Of a stretch of 8,999 bases of DNA, positions 1 through 8,200 are shown piece after piece. The notes beneath the pieces are model-generated. The model made no database searches. It was not told the origin of the DNA and worked only from the letters and a program-made list of their open reading frames with translations. Made by a program: the position numbers and the translations under genes. The first letter of the stretch is position 1. Each line of letters opens with the position of its first letter. The DNA is from Parcubacteria group bacterium (GTDB lineage Bacteria; Patescibacteriota; Minisyncoccia; Minisyncoccales; JAGUVE01), in contig JAGUVE010000055.1 of NCBI GenBank assembly GCA_020063075.1, positions 1-8,999 of the forward strand, in the 5' to 3' direction.

Positions 1-1090
1 AAGCTAAACCATCCTTATCTGCGTCTAAACGATGAACATCATTAGTAACGCCACCACAATACTCGAAAACTCCCTGAGCCTCTGCGTGAGTAGAAAAAGC
101 GGAACAATTATAGGCATTATAGGAACAGATTATTTCTTCTTTGGGCAAAGTGGGTTCTGCGGGCAAAGAGGGTATTTCTTCAACTACTTCTTGTTCTAAA
201 CAACCTGCCCAAAGCCCTCTGTTATTTCCTCTGGCTTCCTGTTGGGCTTGGACAAACTGTTCAGAATACTTTACATCGGGCGGATAGGTATAAACGTAGG
301 CATAGCCCTGCCTGACAAGCTCATCATTAACGAATAAGTCGCCCGCCCAGACATAACGAAGAAGACGACCGTATTTATCTCTATCTGTAATGTCTTTCTC
401 AAGTTTAACTACTTTTCCTTCTACTAATTCCTTGTTTTTATTCGAAGCTTCTTTACCAAAACATTGAACGGGTTTAGAAGGGTGGACTGTTTCTGGAGTA
501 TCTATCCCAATATAACGAACCGCTTCGCCGTTTTCTAATTTAATAGTATCTCCGTCAATTACCTTTATCGCCTTAAAAAGCAATCCTTGTTTTTCTATAC
601 TTTCCGCAGGTTGCCCGCTTTGCTCTTCTATTAATCTTTGAATTTCTAACTCTCGCCGTAATTCTTGTTCAGCTTTAATCCCGGCCTCTTCTTCTGTTTT
701 TCTTTTTGTTTCTTCAGCTTCTGCTCTGGCTTTTTCAGCCTCTTGTTTTGCTTTTTCTTCCGCCAATTGCTTTTCGGCTTCTAACCTCTTTTGCTCAGCT
801 ATTCTTAATTGCTCCTGCAATTTTTTGGCATCGTTTTGTTTTTCCTTAATTTCTGATCCTTCTTCAATAATTGGCCCCTCAACTAATTCCGGTTCTTCAA
901 TTACTTCGTCTCCCCCTTTTGGTTCTATGATAGAAGTCTCAATCTTGGATTCAAAAACCTTAGAAACGTTGGCAGTAATTTCATCTTTATACTTAATAAC
1001 ACCAAAGGTAGCTGAAGCGGCTACTACAGCTCCGATTATTATGAAGATTATTGGAATAAAGCCATTTTGGTTTTTGCTTTTTTCCCGCAT
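1..1090 (-). CDS. Membrane-anchored thermonuclease (SNase) with C-terminal excalibur domain, 3' end outside window
   Basis: Read directly from the minus strand: 363 codons are open from ATG at 1090 to the window edge, so the C-terminus is missing. Residues 11-32 form one hydrophobic membrane segment after a short basic N-terminus. Residues about 75-160 are Glu/Lys/Gln/Ala-rich and look like a long coiled coil. Residues about 173-296 match staphylococcal nuclease: VIDGDT (D179, D181), R192, DTPE (D197, T198, E200) and KYGR (R242) correspond to nuclease D19, D21, R35, D40, T41, E43 and R87, so the active site is intact. From 322 on, YNCSAF, the AEAQ stretch and LDADKDGLA match the excalibur calcium-binding domain, whose usual final CE would lie just outside the window. 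The likely role is an exported, Ca-dependent nuclease tethered to the cell surface, possibly for DNA scavenging (inference). The start is fixed by an in-frame TGA at 1100-1102. Only a weak GAAAG (1097-1101) serves as ribosome site. Confidence 0.93.
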   Translation of the reverse strand, partial: MREKSKNQNGFIPIIFIIIGAVVAASATFGVIKYKDEITANVSKVFESKIETSIIEPKGGDEVIEEPELVEGPIIEEGSEIKEKQNDAKKLQEQLRIAEQKRLEAEKQLAEEKAKQEAEKARAEAEETKRKTEEEAGIKAEQELRRELEIQRLIEEQSGQPAESIEKQGLLFKAIKVIDGDTIKLENGEAVRYIGIDTPETVHPSKPVQCFGKEASNKNKELVEGKVVKLEKDITDRDKYGRLLRYVWAGDLFVNDELVRQGYAYVYTYPPDVKYSEQFVQAQQEARGNNRGLWAGCLEQEVVEEIPSLPAEPTLPKEEIICSYNAYNCSAFSTHAEAQGVFEYCGGVTNDVHRLDADKDGLA

Positions 1091-1104
1091 AGAAATCTTT
1101 CAAT

Positions 1105-1265
1105 CTGGCCGGGAACACAAAGTTCCTCGCCAGCGATAGCCTTGCGACCGCCCATAACCCTTTTGGACTATGACCACTGCGGGTGCTCTGACGACGAGCT
1201 TAATACCTGTGAAGGTTTTTGTGCCATATCCTTTTAGCTCCGAACGCTGAACGAAATCCGAACCT
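1105..1265 (-). ncRNA. Candidate structured RNA or leader in GC-rich gap between glyS and the nuclease gene
   Basis: The 243-base gap 1091-1333 holds no convincing gene. Positions 1101-1270 are about 52% GC by hand count, while the adjoining 1271-1340 are about 29%. Three hairpins are visible in minus-strand sense. The first is 1105-1133, with CTGGC/GCCAG and GGAAC/GTTCC stems around a 2x2 internal loop. The second is 1153-1172, an 8-pair stem CATAGTCC/GGGTTATG with an AAAA loop, which could be extended by CCGC/GCGG (1179-1182 with 1148-1151). The third is 1196-1240, GAGCT/AGCTC enclosing ACCT/AGGT. The second stem uses two G-U pairs that would be mismatches on the plus strand, which favours a minus-strand RNA. 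No U-tract follows any stem, so these are not intrinsic terminators. I do not recognise tmRNA, SRP RNA, RNase P or a known riboswitch. It could be an independent RNA, a leader of the nuclease mRNA, or a dispersed repeat. Confidence 0.35.
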
Positions 1266-1333
1266 GCTTTAAGGAGAAAATGGGGTTAATCTATTTTTCA
1301 CATTTTCTGTTAGATTCAAAAAACCCACAATCA

Positions 1334-2707
1334 TTATTCAAAAAGTTTCTTTTTCAATACCTCAATCAGTTCATTTATTTTTATCCTGTCTTGTTTCATC
1401 GTGTCGCGGTCGCGCAGGGTTAAGTCGTCTTTTTCCAATGTTTCAAAGTCAATTGTCAGGGCAAAAGGAACGCCAACCTCGTCCAGCCGCCGGTATCGCC
1501 TGCCGATTGAACCCGATTCGTCATACTGGCAGACAAAATGCGTCTTTAACGTTTGATAGACCTCTTTGGCTTTTTTGACCAATGCGGGTTTATTCCGCAC
1601 CAGGGGCAAAACCGCCGCTTTTATCGGCGCAATTTTTTTGTCTAATTTCAAAACAACCTCAACTTCTTTTGCCGATTTGGTTGTCTTGGTTCTGCCGCCT
1701 TTAATTTCTTGATAAGCGTCGCATAAAATCGCCAAAACCGCTCTTTCTATTCCCATTGTCGGCTCAATAACATAAGGAAAATAATTCTTTTTTTTCTCGT
1801 CGTCAAAATAGCTTAAATCCTGTCCTGAAAATTTGGCGTGCTGGCTCAAATCAAAATCGGTTCTGTTTGCAACGCCGGCTAATTCCGACCAGCCGAAAGG
1901 AAATTTATACTCAATATCAACCGTTCTTTTTGAATAATGAGCCAAGGACTCTTTTGGGTGCTCGTATCTTCTGAGATTTTCTTTTTTCAAGCCCAGTTCC
2001 AAAAAGAATTTTTCCCATTTTTCCAGCCAGAAATCAAAAAGCGCCTCATCTTGCCCCGGCTCCACAAAGTATTCTATTTCAGCAATATCAAATTCCCTTG
2101 AGCGAAAGGTAAAGTTTCCGGTGGTGATTTCGTTCCGAAAAGACCGGCCGATTTGAGCGATGCCAAAGGGTAATTTCAAACGCATTGCTTCCTGAACCAA
2201 TTTGAAATCGGTGAACATTGATTGAGCGGTTTCCGGCCTCAAAAAAGTAATATGGGCTTCGTCTTCAACCGGGCCCAAAAATGTCTTAAACATCAAATTA
2301 AATTGCTTGGGCGGGGTAAACTCTTTTTCGCCGCACTGCGGACATTGATTTTTTTCTTTGGCTTTGCCCTGGCCGATAAATCTACCGTCTATCATGTGGT
2401 CGGACCGAAAACGGGAATGGCAGTTTTTGCATTCAACTAAAGGGTCGGTGAAATTTTCTAAATGCCCAGACGCCATCCAGACCTTGGGGTGCATTAAAAC
2501 CGCGCCGTCAATTAAAACAATGTTGTCTTCTTCCTGAACAAATCTTTTAAGCCAGTGACTCTTAATGTTATTTTTTAAAAGCGAACCCAGGGGCCCATAA
2601 TCCCACAACGCCTCAACTCCTCCATAAATTTCCGAGGATTGAAAAATAAAACCCCTTCTCTTGCATAATGATACAATTTTATCCATTAAATTATTCATTT
2701 TGGTCAT
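1334..2707 (-). CDS. glyS: Glycyl-tRNA synthetase, alpha2 (single-chain) type
   Basis: Charges tRNA-Gly with glycine in the cytoplasm. This is the homodimeric class II enzyme, not the bacterial alpha2beta2 GlyQ/GlyS pair. The 457 residues are close to the usual length. Visible landmarks are the N-terminal KRRGFIFQSSEIYGG stretch (residues 17-30), motif 1 around GPLGSLLKNNI (38-48), a zinc-type insertion with C93/C96 and C122/C125, RPETAQ (158-162), motif 2 with FRNE (190-193), motif 3 with EPTMGIER (315-322), and a C-terminal anticodon-binding domain from about 365 containing the conserved GSIGRRYRR. Nothing essential is missing. The annotated ATG overlaps the upstream gene by 17 bases. Met4 (2698) would overlap by 8 bases, the same geometry as ileS/recO, and is equally possible; neither has a clear Shine-Dalgarno, so translation is probably coupled to the upstream gene. 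A TAA ends it, with no clear terminator beyond. Confidence 0.97.
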   Translation of the reverse strand: MTKMNNLMDKIVSLCKRRGFIFQSSEIYGGVEALWDYGPLGSLLKNNIKSHWLKRFVQEEDNIVLIDGAVLMHPKVWMASGHLENFTDPLVECKNCHSRFRSDHMIDGRFIGQGKAKEKNQCPQCGEKEFTPPKQFNLMFKTFLGPVEDEAHITFLRPETAQSMFTDFKLVQEAMRLKLPFGIAQIGRSFRNEITTGNFTFRSREFDIAEIEYFVEPGQDEALFDFWLEKWEKFFLELGLKKENLRRYEHPKESLAHYSKRTVDIEYKFPFGWSELAGVANRTDFDLSQHAKFSGQDLSYFDDEKKKNYFPYVIEPTMGIERAVLAILCDAYQEIKGGRTKTTKSAKEVEVVLKLDKKIAPIKAAVLPLVRNKPALVKKAKEVYQTLKTHFVCQYDESGSIGRRYRRLDEVGVPFALTIDFETLEKDDLTLRDRDTMKQDRIKINELIEVLKKKLFE

Positions 2708-4385
2708 TTGTTGACGTTGAATATGGCATTATTCCCTCGCCGATTATCGCCTCATTGAAAGTGGTGTATATTGGCGGGCTGGTTCCAGATAAAAGTTGTT
2801 CTGTCCACTTGTCTTCCCCTGAAATTTCGGCCTCGGAAATCAAGGAGGTTGGCCCTTTTTCTTCTTCTTTAATAGTCAAAGCAACCTGAAAAGCCAATTC
2901 GGCTTTTTTTTCTTGGCCCGGCTCCAAGTCCCCGATTTGCCACAGCAGTTCCCGGCTGTCTGAGTCAAAGGTAAAAGCGGTTGTTTGAGGGAAAATTTTT
3001 CCGGTTAATTCGGCTAATGGAGACAAAACGGCTTTCACCTTGGCGTTGCCGGCCGGATTATAAAGATTTTGAACCGCCCAGACAATGGTAAAATAGCTTT
3101 TTTGCTGGGGAAAGGGCGGCAGAGGACCGAGCGAGTTAAAAAAGTTATCCCCGATATACCCTTTTTGTGCGATGAGTAATTTTGAATTTACCTTGGTGAT
3201 AAATTCTTTTTTAGTCTGACCGGGAAAAATAATTTCATTTTTTACAATAAGTCCTTCGCTCGGAAGCGGCTGCTCGTCGCTTTTTAAGTTTATCCAAAAT
3301 TCAACTTTTCCTTCTTTCCCTGAATCCAAAAATTTAAGTTCCGGAACTCTTTTCCAGTCCCAAATGACGGTGTTGTCGCCTGCTGTATTTTCTCCGGAAT
3401 CGGATTTTATTGTCTGAAAGTCAAAAGGCTCTCCCTGCAATTTTGCTATTACCGATAAATTATCAAAAGGGTTTTTTCCGAGATTCTTGAAATAAATCTC
3501 GTAGTGAAGCAAATCGCCGAGCCGAGCGACATAATCGGGGCTGCCGTTGATAAGTTGAGAAATATAGAGAGAGGGTTCCGTAATTTCAACTCCTCTTGCC
3601 GCTTCTTTCAAAACGACGAATTCGTCTTCTCTCCAAATTCCAAAAATTGCCCGAAAAATCTTTTGCTCCCCGATTCCACCCTGCAATATTCCCTTAACCT
3701 CAATTCTTCCGCCTTCGGTCTTATTTAAGGACTTTACTTCAAAATCGCTTTTTCCAAGGGCTTTTGGTTTGCTTTCAACAAATTGAAAGCCCGAGGGATA
3801 TTCAACCTTTATCCCAATGTCAGTTAAGGGATAATCCAAATTTGAAAAATAATTTAAAGAAAATTTTAATTCTCGGCCGGCTTCTGTTTTTGAAGGCAAG
3901 TCAAACTCGAAATTTAATAAAACCTTTTTAATTTGGGTGGTGAAAGTGGTTGACCGTTCATAAACCGCCTTTAAATTTTTGGGCCGGTATGAAAGAGCGG
4001 CTTTTGCCTGCAAAATTTCGCCCTCTTTTCCCAAGAGCCGAGTTTTAATCCGGATGGTTTTTTCTTCCCCGGGATAAATCGTAAGGAGGGGAAATTCCCT
4101 TCTCAGGGATTTTTGTTCTTTGCCCGGCTCTTCTTCCAAAGCGGCTAAGCATTCTAAGGAATTTTTCGGACATTCAAAAACGAGTTTGGCGTCTTCCAAA
4201 TTAAAATTTCCGTTGTTTTTATATTTTACGGCATATTCGGCCTCTTCCAATAATTGGGCTTCGGCTGGCCCCAAAATTTCCAACTTCAAAACCTCCTTTG
4301 AATAGACGTTTTTTTGATAATACCAGTAGCCGACTATTCCGAGAAAAACGGCAAAAATTATAATAAAAATTCTTAATTTTCTCAT
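2691..4385 (-). CDS. Single-pass membrane protein with repeated Ig/DUF11-like extracellular domains, function unknown
   Basis: Family not recognised by name. The preferred start is the ATG at 4385 (564 residues): MRKL is followed by one strong hydrophobic segment (residues 4-23) with basic residues before it, predicting an N-terminal anchor and a large exported part. A longer reading from TTG at 4424 exists, but its extra 13 residues are encoded by a palindromic repeat. The exported part is beta-rich and seems to hold four modules, at about 33-152, 155-267, 272-399 and 400-535. Several open with a strand-turn pattern ending in a phrase like YKNNGNFNLEDAK, YFKNLGKNPFDNL or VQNLYNPAGNAKV. They later have a PGEEKTIRI or LEPGQEKKAEL phrase, as in DUF11/CARDB-type Ig-like domains. 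No catalytic motif or sorting signal was seen. It lies between recO and glyS and overlaps glyS, which suggests co-transcription but gives no functional clue. A surface-structural or adhesive role is inference. Confidence 0.85.
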   Translation of the reverse strand: MRKLRIFIIIFAVFLGIVGYWYYQKNVYSKEVLKLEILGPAEAQLLEEAEYAVKYKNNGNFNLEDAKLVFECPKNSLECLAALEEEPGKEQKSLRREFPLLTIYPGEEKTIRIKTRLLGKEGEILQAKAALSYRPKNLKAVYERSTTFTTQIKKVLLNFEFDLPSKTEAGRELKFSLNYFSNLDYPLTDIGIKVEYPSGFQFVESKPKALGKSDFEVKSLNKTEGGRIEVKGILQGGIGEQKIFRAIFGIWREDEFVVLKEAARGVEITEPSLYISQLINGSPDYVARLGDLLHYEIYFKNLGKNPFDNLSVIAKLQGEPFDFQTIKSDSGENTAGDNTVIWDWKRVPELKFLDSGKEGKVEFWINLKSDEQPLPSEGLIVKNEIIFPGQTKKEFITKVNSKLLIAQKGYIGDNFFNSLGPLPPFPQQKSYFTIVWAVQNLYNPAGNAKVKAVLSPLAELTGKIFPQTTAFTFDSDSRELLWQIGDLEPGQEKKAELAFQVALTIKEEEKGPTSLISEAEISGEDKWTEQLLSGTSPPIYTTFNEAIIGEGIMPYSTSTNDQNE

Positions 4386-4392
4386 ATATCCC

Positions 4393-4486
4393 GCTCGCTC
4401 AGGCGAGCAAGCCCAGTAAGACAACTTTGACTCGCTTCGCGATATTATCCCGACGAAGCCGGGATGTCAAAGTTGCTCTACTGGGC
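4393..4486 (-). repeat. Nested palindromic element at the recO / surface-protein junction
   Basis: A 21-base inverted repeat has arms at 4411-4431 and 4466-4486 and matches at 18 of 21 positions. Between the arms are two smaller palindromes: TCGC-TTC-GCGA (4432-4442) and ATCCCG/CGGGAT (4447-4465). A separate hairpin GCTCGC-TCAG-GCGAGC follows at 4393-4408, seven bases before the ATG of the downstream gene. The right arm contains the recO stop codon and the last two RecO residues; the left arm contains the alternative TTG start of the next gene. No U-tract follows, so it is not a standard terminator. It could modulate read-through, mRNA stability or translation of the downstream gene. Its inner core resembles the element at 5238-5263. 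Confidence 0.75.
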
Positions 4487-5227
4487 AATCTCATTGCGAT
4501 AATATGAAAGACAACTATCAGAAATAACCTTTAATGCTCTTTGGTCGGAAGTTTCGATTTTTAATCTTGATAGGGTATTCCAATCCTTATTGAGAATAAG
4601 CCGCAGTATTTTTACAACCCCCGGTTTGATTTCCAACCCTTTTTCCGTTCCGATAGAAGCAATGTTTCTATCGGAACACTTTTTACAGATAACGCCCCCT
4701 TCTACGGAGCTGAAATAAAATTCTTCCGGCAATAATTTTTTTTGACAAACCGCGCAATTGAAGAGCTCGGGCTTATACCCCAACAGGGAAAATAAGTTCC
4801 AAATAAAATAATGATAAATTAATTGTATATTGTAAATTTTAAATTGTAAATTATCCAATTTTTTAAAAACCTCGCCAATCAATTGCCAATTTTTTTCATC
4901 GGGCTCCTGGCCCTTGATTAAGACATCCAAAACATCGGAAACAAGATAAGTCAGGGCTAACCTTTTTAAATCTTTTCTCAGGTTTCTAAACTTTTCAAGT
5001 AAAATGGCGTCGGTCAATGTCTTATAAGCCCTTCCCTGAATAAACTCAATTTCCGATAAATAGAAAATGTCGGCGCCTGACCTTAATTTTGATGTAATTT
5101 TTCTGATTCCTTTTCCTGCAATTTCTAATTTCCCGAAGTCCTTTGTATAAATTGTCAGAAACTGATCGGCTTCTCCCCTGTCTTCTTTTTTGATAATAAT
5201 GCCCTTTGTCCGATAGCGCTCAAACAT
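4478..5227 (-). CDS. recO: DNA repair protein RecO
   Basis: RecO acts with RecF and RecR in loading RecA onto SSB-coated single-stranded gaps and anneals complementary strands; it is cytoplasmic and DNA-bound. At 249 residues it has the normal length. Residues 1-80 form the N-terminal OB-fold, opening with the typical TKGIIIKKEDRGEAD pattern. A helical domain follows, interrupted by a four-cysteine zinc finger (C158, C161, C181, C184) of the CxxC...CxxC form seen in many RecO proteins. Residues about 124-138 are encoded by an AT-rich heptanucleotide repeat and may be a surface-loop expansion. The ATG overlaps the end of ileS by 8 bases (5220-5227) and has no clear ribosome site, suggesting translational coupling. 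The last two residues and the TAG stop lie inside a palindromic element. Confidence 0.95.
   Translation of the reverse strand: MFERYRTKGIIIKKEDRGEADQFLTIYTKDFGKLEIAGKGIRKITSKLRSGADIFYLSEIEFIQGRAYKTLTDAILLEKFRNLRKDLKRLALTYLVSDVLDVLIKGQEPDEKNWQLIGEVFKKLDNLQFKIYNIQLIYHYFIWNLFSLLGYKPELFNCAVCQKKLLPEEFYFSSVEGGVICKKCSDRNIASIGTEKGLEIKPGVVKILRLILNKDWNTLSRLKIETSDQRALKVISDSCLSYYRNEIAQ
4818..4852 (-). repeat. Degenerate heptanucleotide tandem repeat within recO
   Basis: On the minus strand the sequence reads as successive seven-base units AATTTAC, AATTTAA, AATTTAC, AATATAC, AATTAAT. It encodes part of LDNLQFKIYNIQLIYHY in RecO, a region where the family varies in length. It is the most degenerate of the repeat loci recognised in this window. 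Confidence 0.65.
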
Positions 5228-8200
5228 GCTTATTTAATCCCGACGATGTCGGGACAAAGTCGGGGTCTTTTTTTATCCCCAGCCACAATTTCTGCTTGTC
5301 AATTTCAAGTTGCTTCTCCGCATCAAAAATTTCTTTTCTTTTTTCCCCGATTTGCAGGGCTTTAATTTTTCCCTCGCGCCTTATGATTTCCTTATTTTTA
5401 GCTAAAATATCGTTTAAATTTTGGCTGCCAGAACACCAAACTGAAATCTTATCTTCGGGCCTAAATCCGGCTTTTTTTCTCATTTCCTGAATGTTGCGTG
5501 TTACCTCCCGAATTATGCCTTCTTCTTTAAGTTCGGGAGTGATTTTTGTGTCTAATTCCACTTCTTTTTCTATGCCCTCGTCAAAAATTATCTTTTTAAC
5601 ATTTACTTCATCTTTTATTAATTCTAACAATTTTTTATCATTTTTGATTTTTGATTTTTGATTTTTGATTTTGAGCGAAGCGATTGGTTGTCTTACTTTA
5701 ATGCCGAGCCGCGCTCTCTCTTTCAGCCCTAAGTTCACTATCTCACGAACTAGAATCATTTTTTCTTCAAGTTCTTTATTGATTAATTTTTCATTTATTT
5801 TAGGCCAATCTTCTAAATGAACACTGCGGGTCCGGGTCTCGTAGTAGAAATTTTGATGGATTTTTTCGCTCAAAAAAGGAATAAATGGAGCGCTCAATTT
5901 ATTCAGAGTTAGAATTACAAAATTTAAAATTTCGGATGCTTCTTTTAATTCTTTTTTGTTCGCCGGATTTTGGAATCTTCTTCGCGACCGCCTGATATAC
6001 CAAAGCGAAAGGTCGTTGATAACAAAATTTTCAATTGCCCTTGCCGACGCCGTCACGTCGTAATTGTCCAATTTTTGAGTAGCTTCTAAAATTAACCCAT
6101 TTAATCTGGAAATAATCCATTTGTCTAATAGGTTTTTAGATTTAAGATTTAATATTTTAAATTTTAGATTTTTAGCATAGGTTTCAAAAAAGGCATAGCA
6201 ATTCCACAAAGTCAAAATAAATTTCTTCAACGCCAAATCAACATCCTTTTCTGAAAATAATTTTGAATCGCCGGGCTGATTGATGGTGTAAAAATACCAG
6301 CGGGTGGCGTCGGCTCCGTATTTTTCAATAATCTGCCACGGGTCAACCGCGTTTCCTTTTGATTTTGACATTTTTTCTCCTTTTTCATCCAAAACATGGC
6401 CAAGAGAAATAACGTTTTTGTAGGAAGGTCCAAAGCCCAAAAGGGTTGAAACGGCTAACAGGGTGTAAAACCAGCCCCGGGTTTGGTCTATCCCCTCTGA
6501 AATATAATCAGCCGGGAATAATATTGGCGGTTTGAGTTTTGAATTTTGAATTTTGAATTTTGAATTTTTACTGAATGGCCAGTGAGCCTGGCTGAACGGC
6601 ATTGAGCCCGAATCAAACCAGCAATCAATTACTTCTGGAACTCTTTCCATCACGCTTAGCGTGATATTCGGGACGCTAAGCGTCCCATTAAGGCAGTTTT
6701 GGCAATAAAATTTTACTTCGTCAGCATAAGGACGGTGAAAGTCCAGCTCCATATCGGGATTAAAGGGTAATTTTTTAAATTCAATTTTTCTCCAGGTGCC
6801 GGTTTTTAGCAGTTTATCCCTGTTTTCCCTCCGCCAGTCAACAAATTCTTTAAGAGAAAAACCGGCTAGCGTTTTTTCCAACATTGATAAGGGAAATTCA
6901 TGAGAAACAATCAAAATATTTTTATTTTGCTCTTTTTGGTCAGTCGCTTTTAAGAAATTATAAACTCTTTTTCTTACCGCCAAAAAACTTTCGCCCTTGG
7001 GTATTTTTGTTTCATAAGGATTTTTTTCCTTTGATAAATACTGCCAGACCAATTTTGCGTCCTTGTTGTTAAAAATTCCGACATTTACTTCTCTCAATCT
7101 TTTATCAAAAATTATTTTGGCGCCGGTTTCTTTTGAAATAATTTCTGCGGTTTCTTTTGTCCTTAATAAATCTGAAGAAAATATTAAAGAGATTTTTTCT
7201 TTTTTTAATTTTTTTGCTTGTTTTAAAACTTCCGCTTTTCCCTCCTTTGTCAGCGGGAACTTTGCTTTCTCCGGCCAGGAACTGGCTAAATTCTTCACCT
7301 GCCGCAAAGAATGACCATGCCGGAAGAAAAAATAATTGTTGTTGGAAAATTTTTGAGAGAGCAGGTCCTGCAGAGAACCGATAACTTCCATTTTTTCGCA
7401 ATTTTTGCACTGCCAAACCGGGAGCGGCGTCCCCCAATATCTCTCTCTTGATAAAGTCCAGTCCTTTACCCCTCTCAACCATTCTCCAAACCTGCCTTCT
7501 TTTAAATGCGAAGGAACCCAATTGATTTTTTGGTTATTGCTGATTAAGTTGTTTTTAACCTTTTGCATATTTATGAACCAACTTTCTTTGGCGTAATACA
7601 AAAGGGGTGAATTACATCTCCAGCAAAATGGGTAATCATGTTCATATAATTCTTCTTTAAGGAGAATATTTCTTTCTTTGAGATCTTCAATAATTTTAGG
7701 GTCAGCATCTTTGACAAAAATTCCAGCCCATTTTTTAATCTCACTTTTAAATTTCCCCTGCAAATTCACGGTCATTAAAACCGGCAGATCGTTTCCCTTA
7801 GCCACATTCATGTCGTCTTCGCCGAATGCTGGCGCGATATGAACTATTCCGGAACCCTCTTGGGTGGTGACAAAATCGCCGGCTACCACTTTAAAAGCAT
7901 GTTTGTCTGGTCTAACGAAATCAAATAATTGTTCGTATTCAAGGCCAAGTAAATCTTTATCCCTAAATGTTTCAATAACTTTCAAGGCGACCCCTTTAAA
8001 TATTATATCATCGCCTTTAGCTACTCGTTTTTCGTATTCATCTTTGCCGCCAGCAGATTTTTCTAAAATATCTTTAGCTATAATTAATTTCGGCGCTGAT
8101 TCCTCTCTATAAACCGGAACATTCGGCACAAATTCTGCTTCACCACATTCGCTGACTAAAACATAATCAATACCCTTTCCCACCGCCAACGCCACATTGC

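Noticed and set aside
1100..1102. UGA read as glycine, as in Gracilibacteria and Absconditabacteria, which would extend the nuclease upstream.
   Set aside because: ileS ends in TGA right at its family end, and reading through would give meaningless sequence over recO. Standard code fits all genes.
1048..1155. A 35-codon minus-strand reading frame starting MGGRKAIAGEE, preceded by AAAAGGG.
   Set aside because: The purine run is only two bases from the ATG, the frame overlaps the nuclease start by 43 bases, its ends coincide with RNA-like hairpins, and the peptide resembles nothing I know.
1100..1282. An open stretch of about 60 codons in frame with the nuclease gene, ending at TGA 1100-1102 (GYGTKTFTGIKLVV and onward).
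   Set aside because: It has no ATG, GTG or TTG near its beginning and no recognisable domain. The openness can follow from its higher GC content.
1270..1333. Terminator after glyS or promoter for the nuclease in the AT-rich strip.
   Set aside because: There is a T6 tract without a GC-rich stem before it, and a TTGAAT box without a -10 at acceptable spacing.
4393..4486. Intrinsic terminator between recO and the surface-protein gene.
   Set aside because: The stems are strong, but no run of T follows them in the direction of transcription.
5206..5490. Plus-strand frames opposite ileS, recO and the other genes, for example this 94-codon one and 825-1139.
   Set aside because: All lie antisense to well-supported genes, are Ser/Phe/Leu-rich as expected for complements of Lys/Glu-rich coding DNA, and show no family motif.
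5641..5675. CRISPR-like array.
   Set aside because: The repeats are seven-base tandem units without spacers.
7105..7521. A 138-codon minus-strand frame across the histidine-phosphatase part of ileS.
   Set aside because: It is a shadow of the IleRS frame; the protein is low in recognisable motifs, and the overlapping frame encodes the conserved RHG domain.
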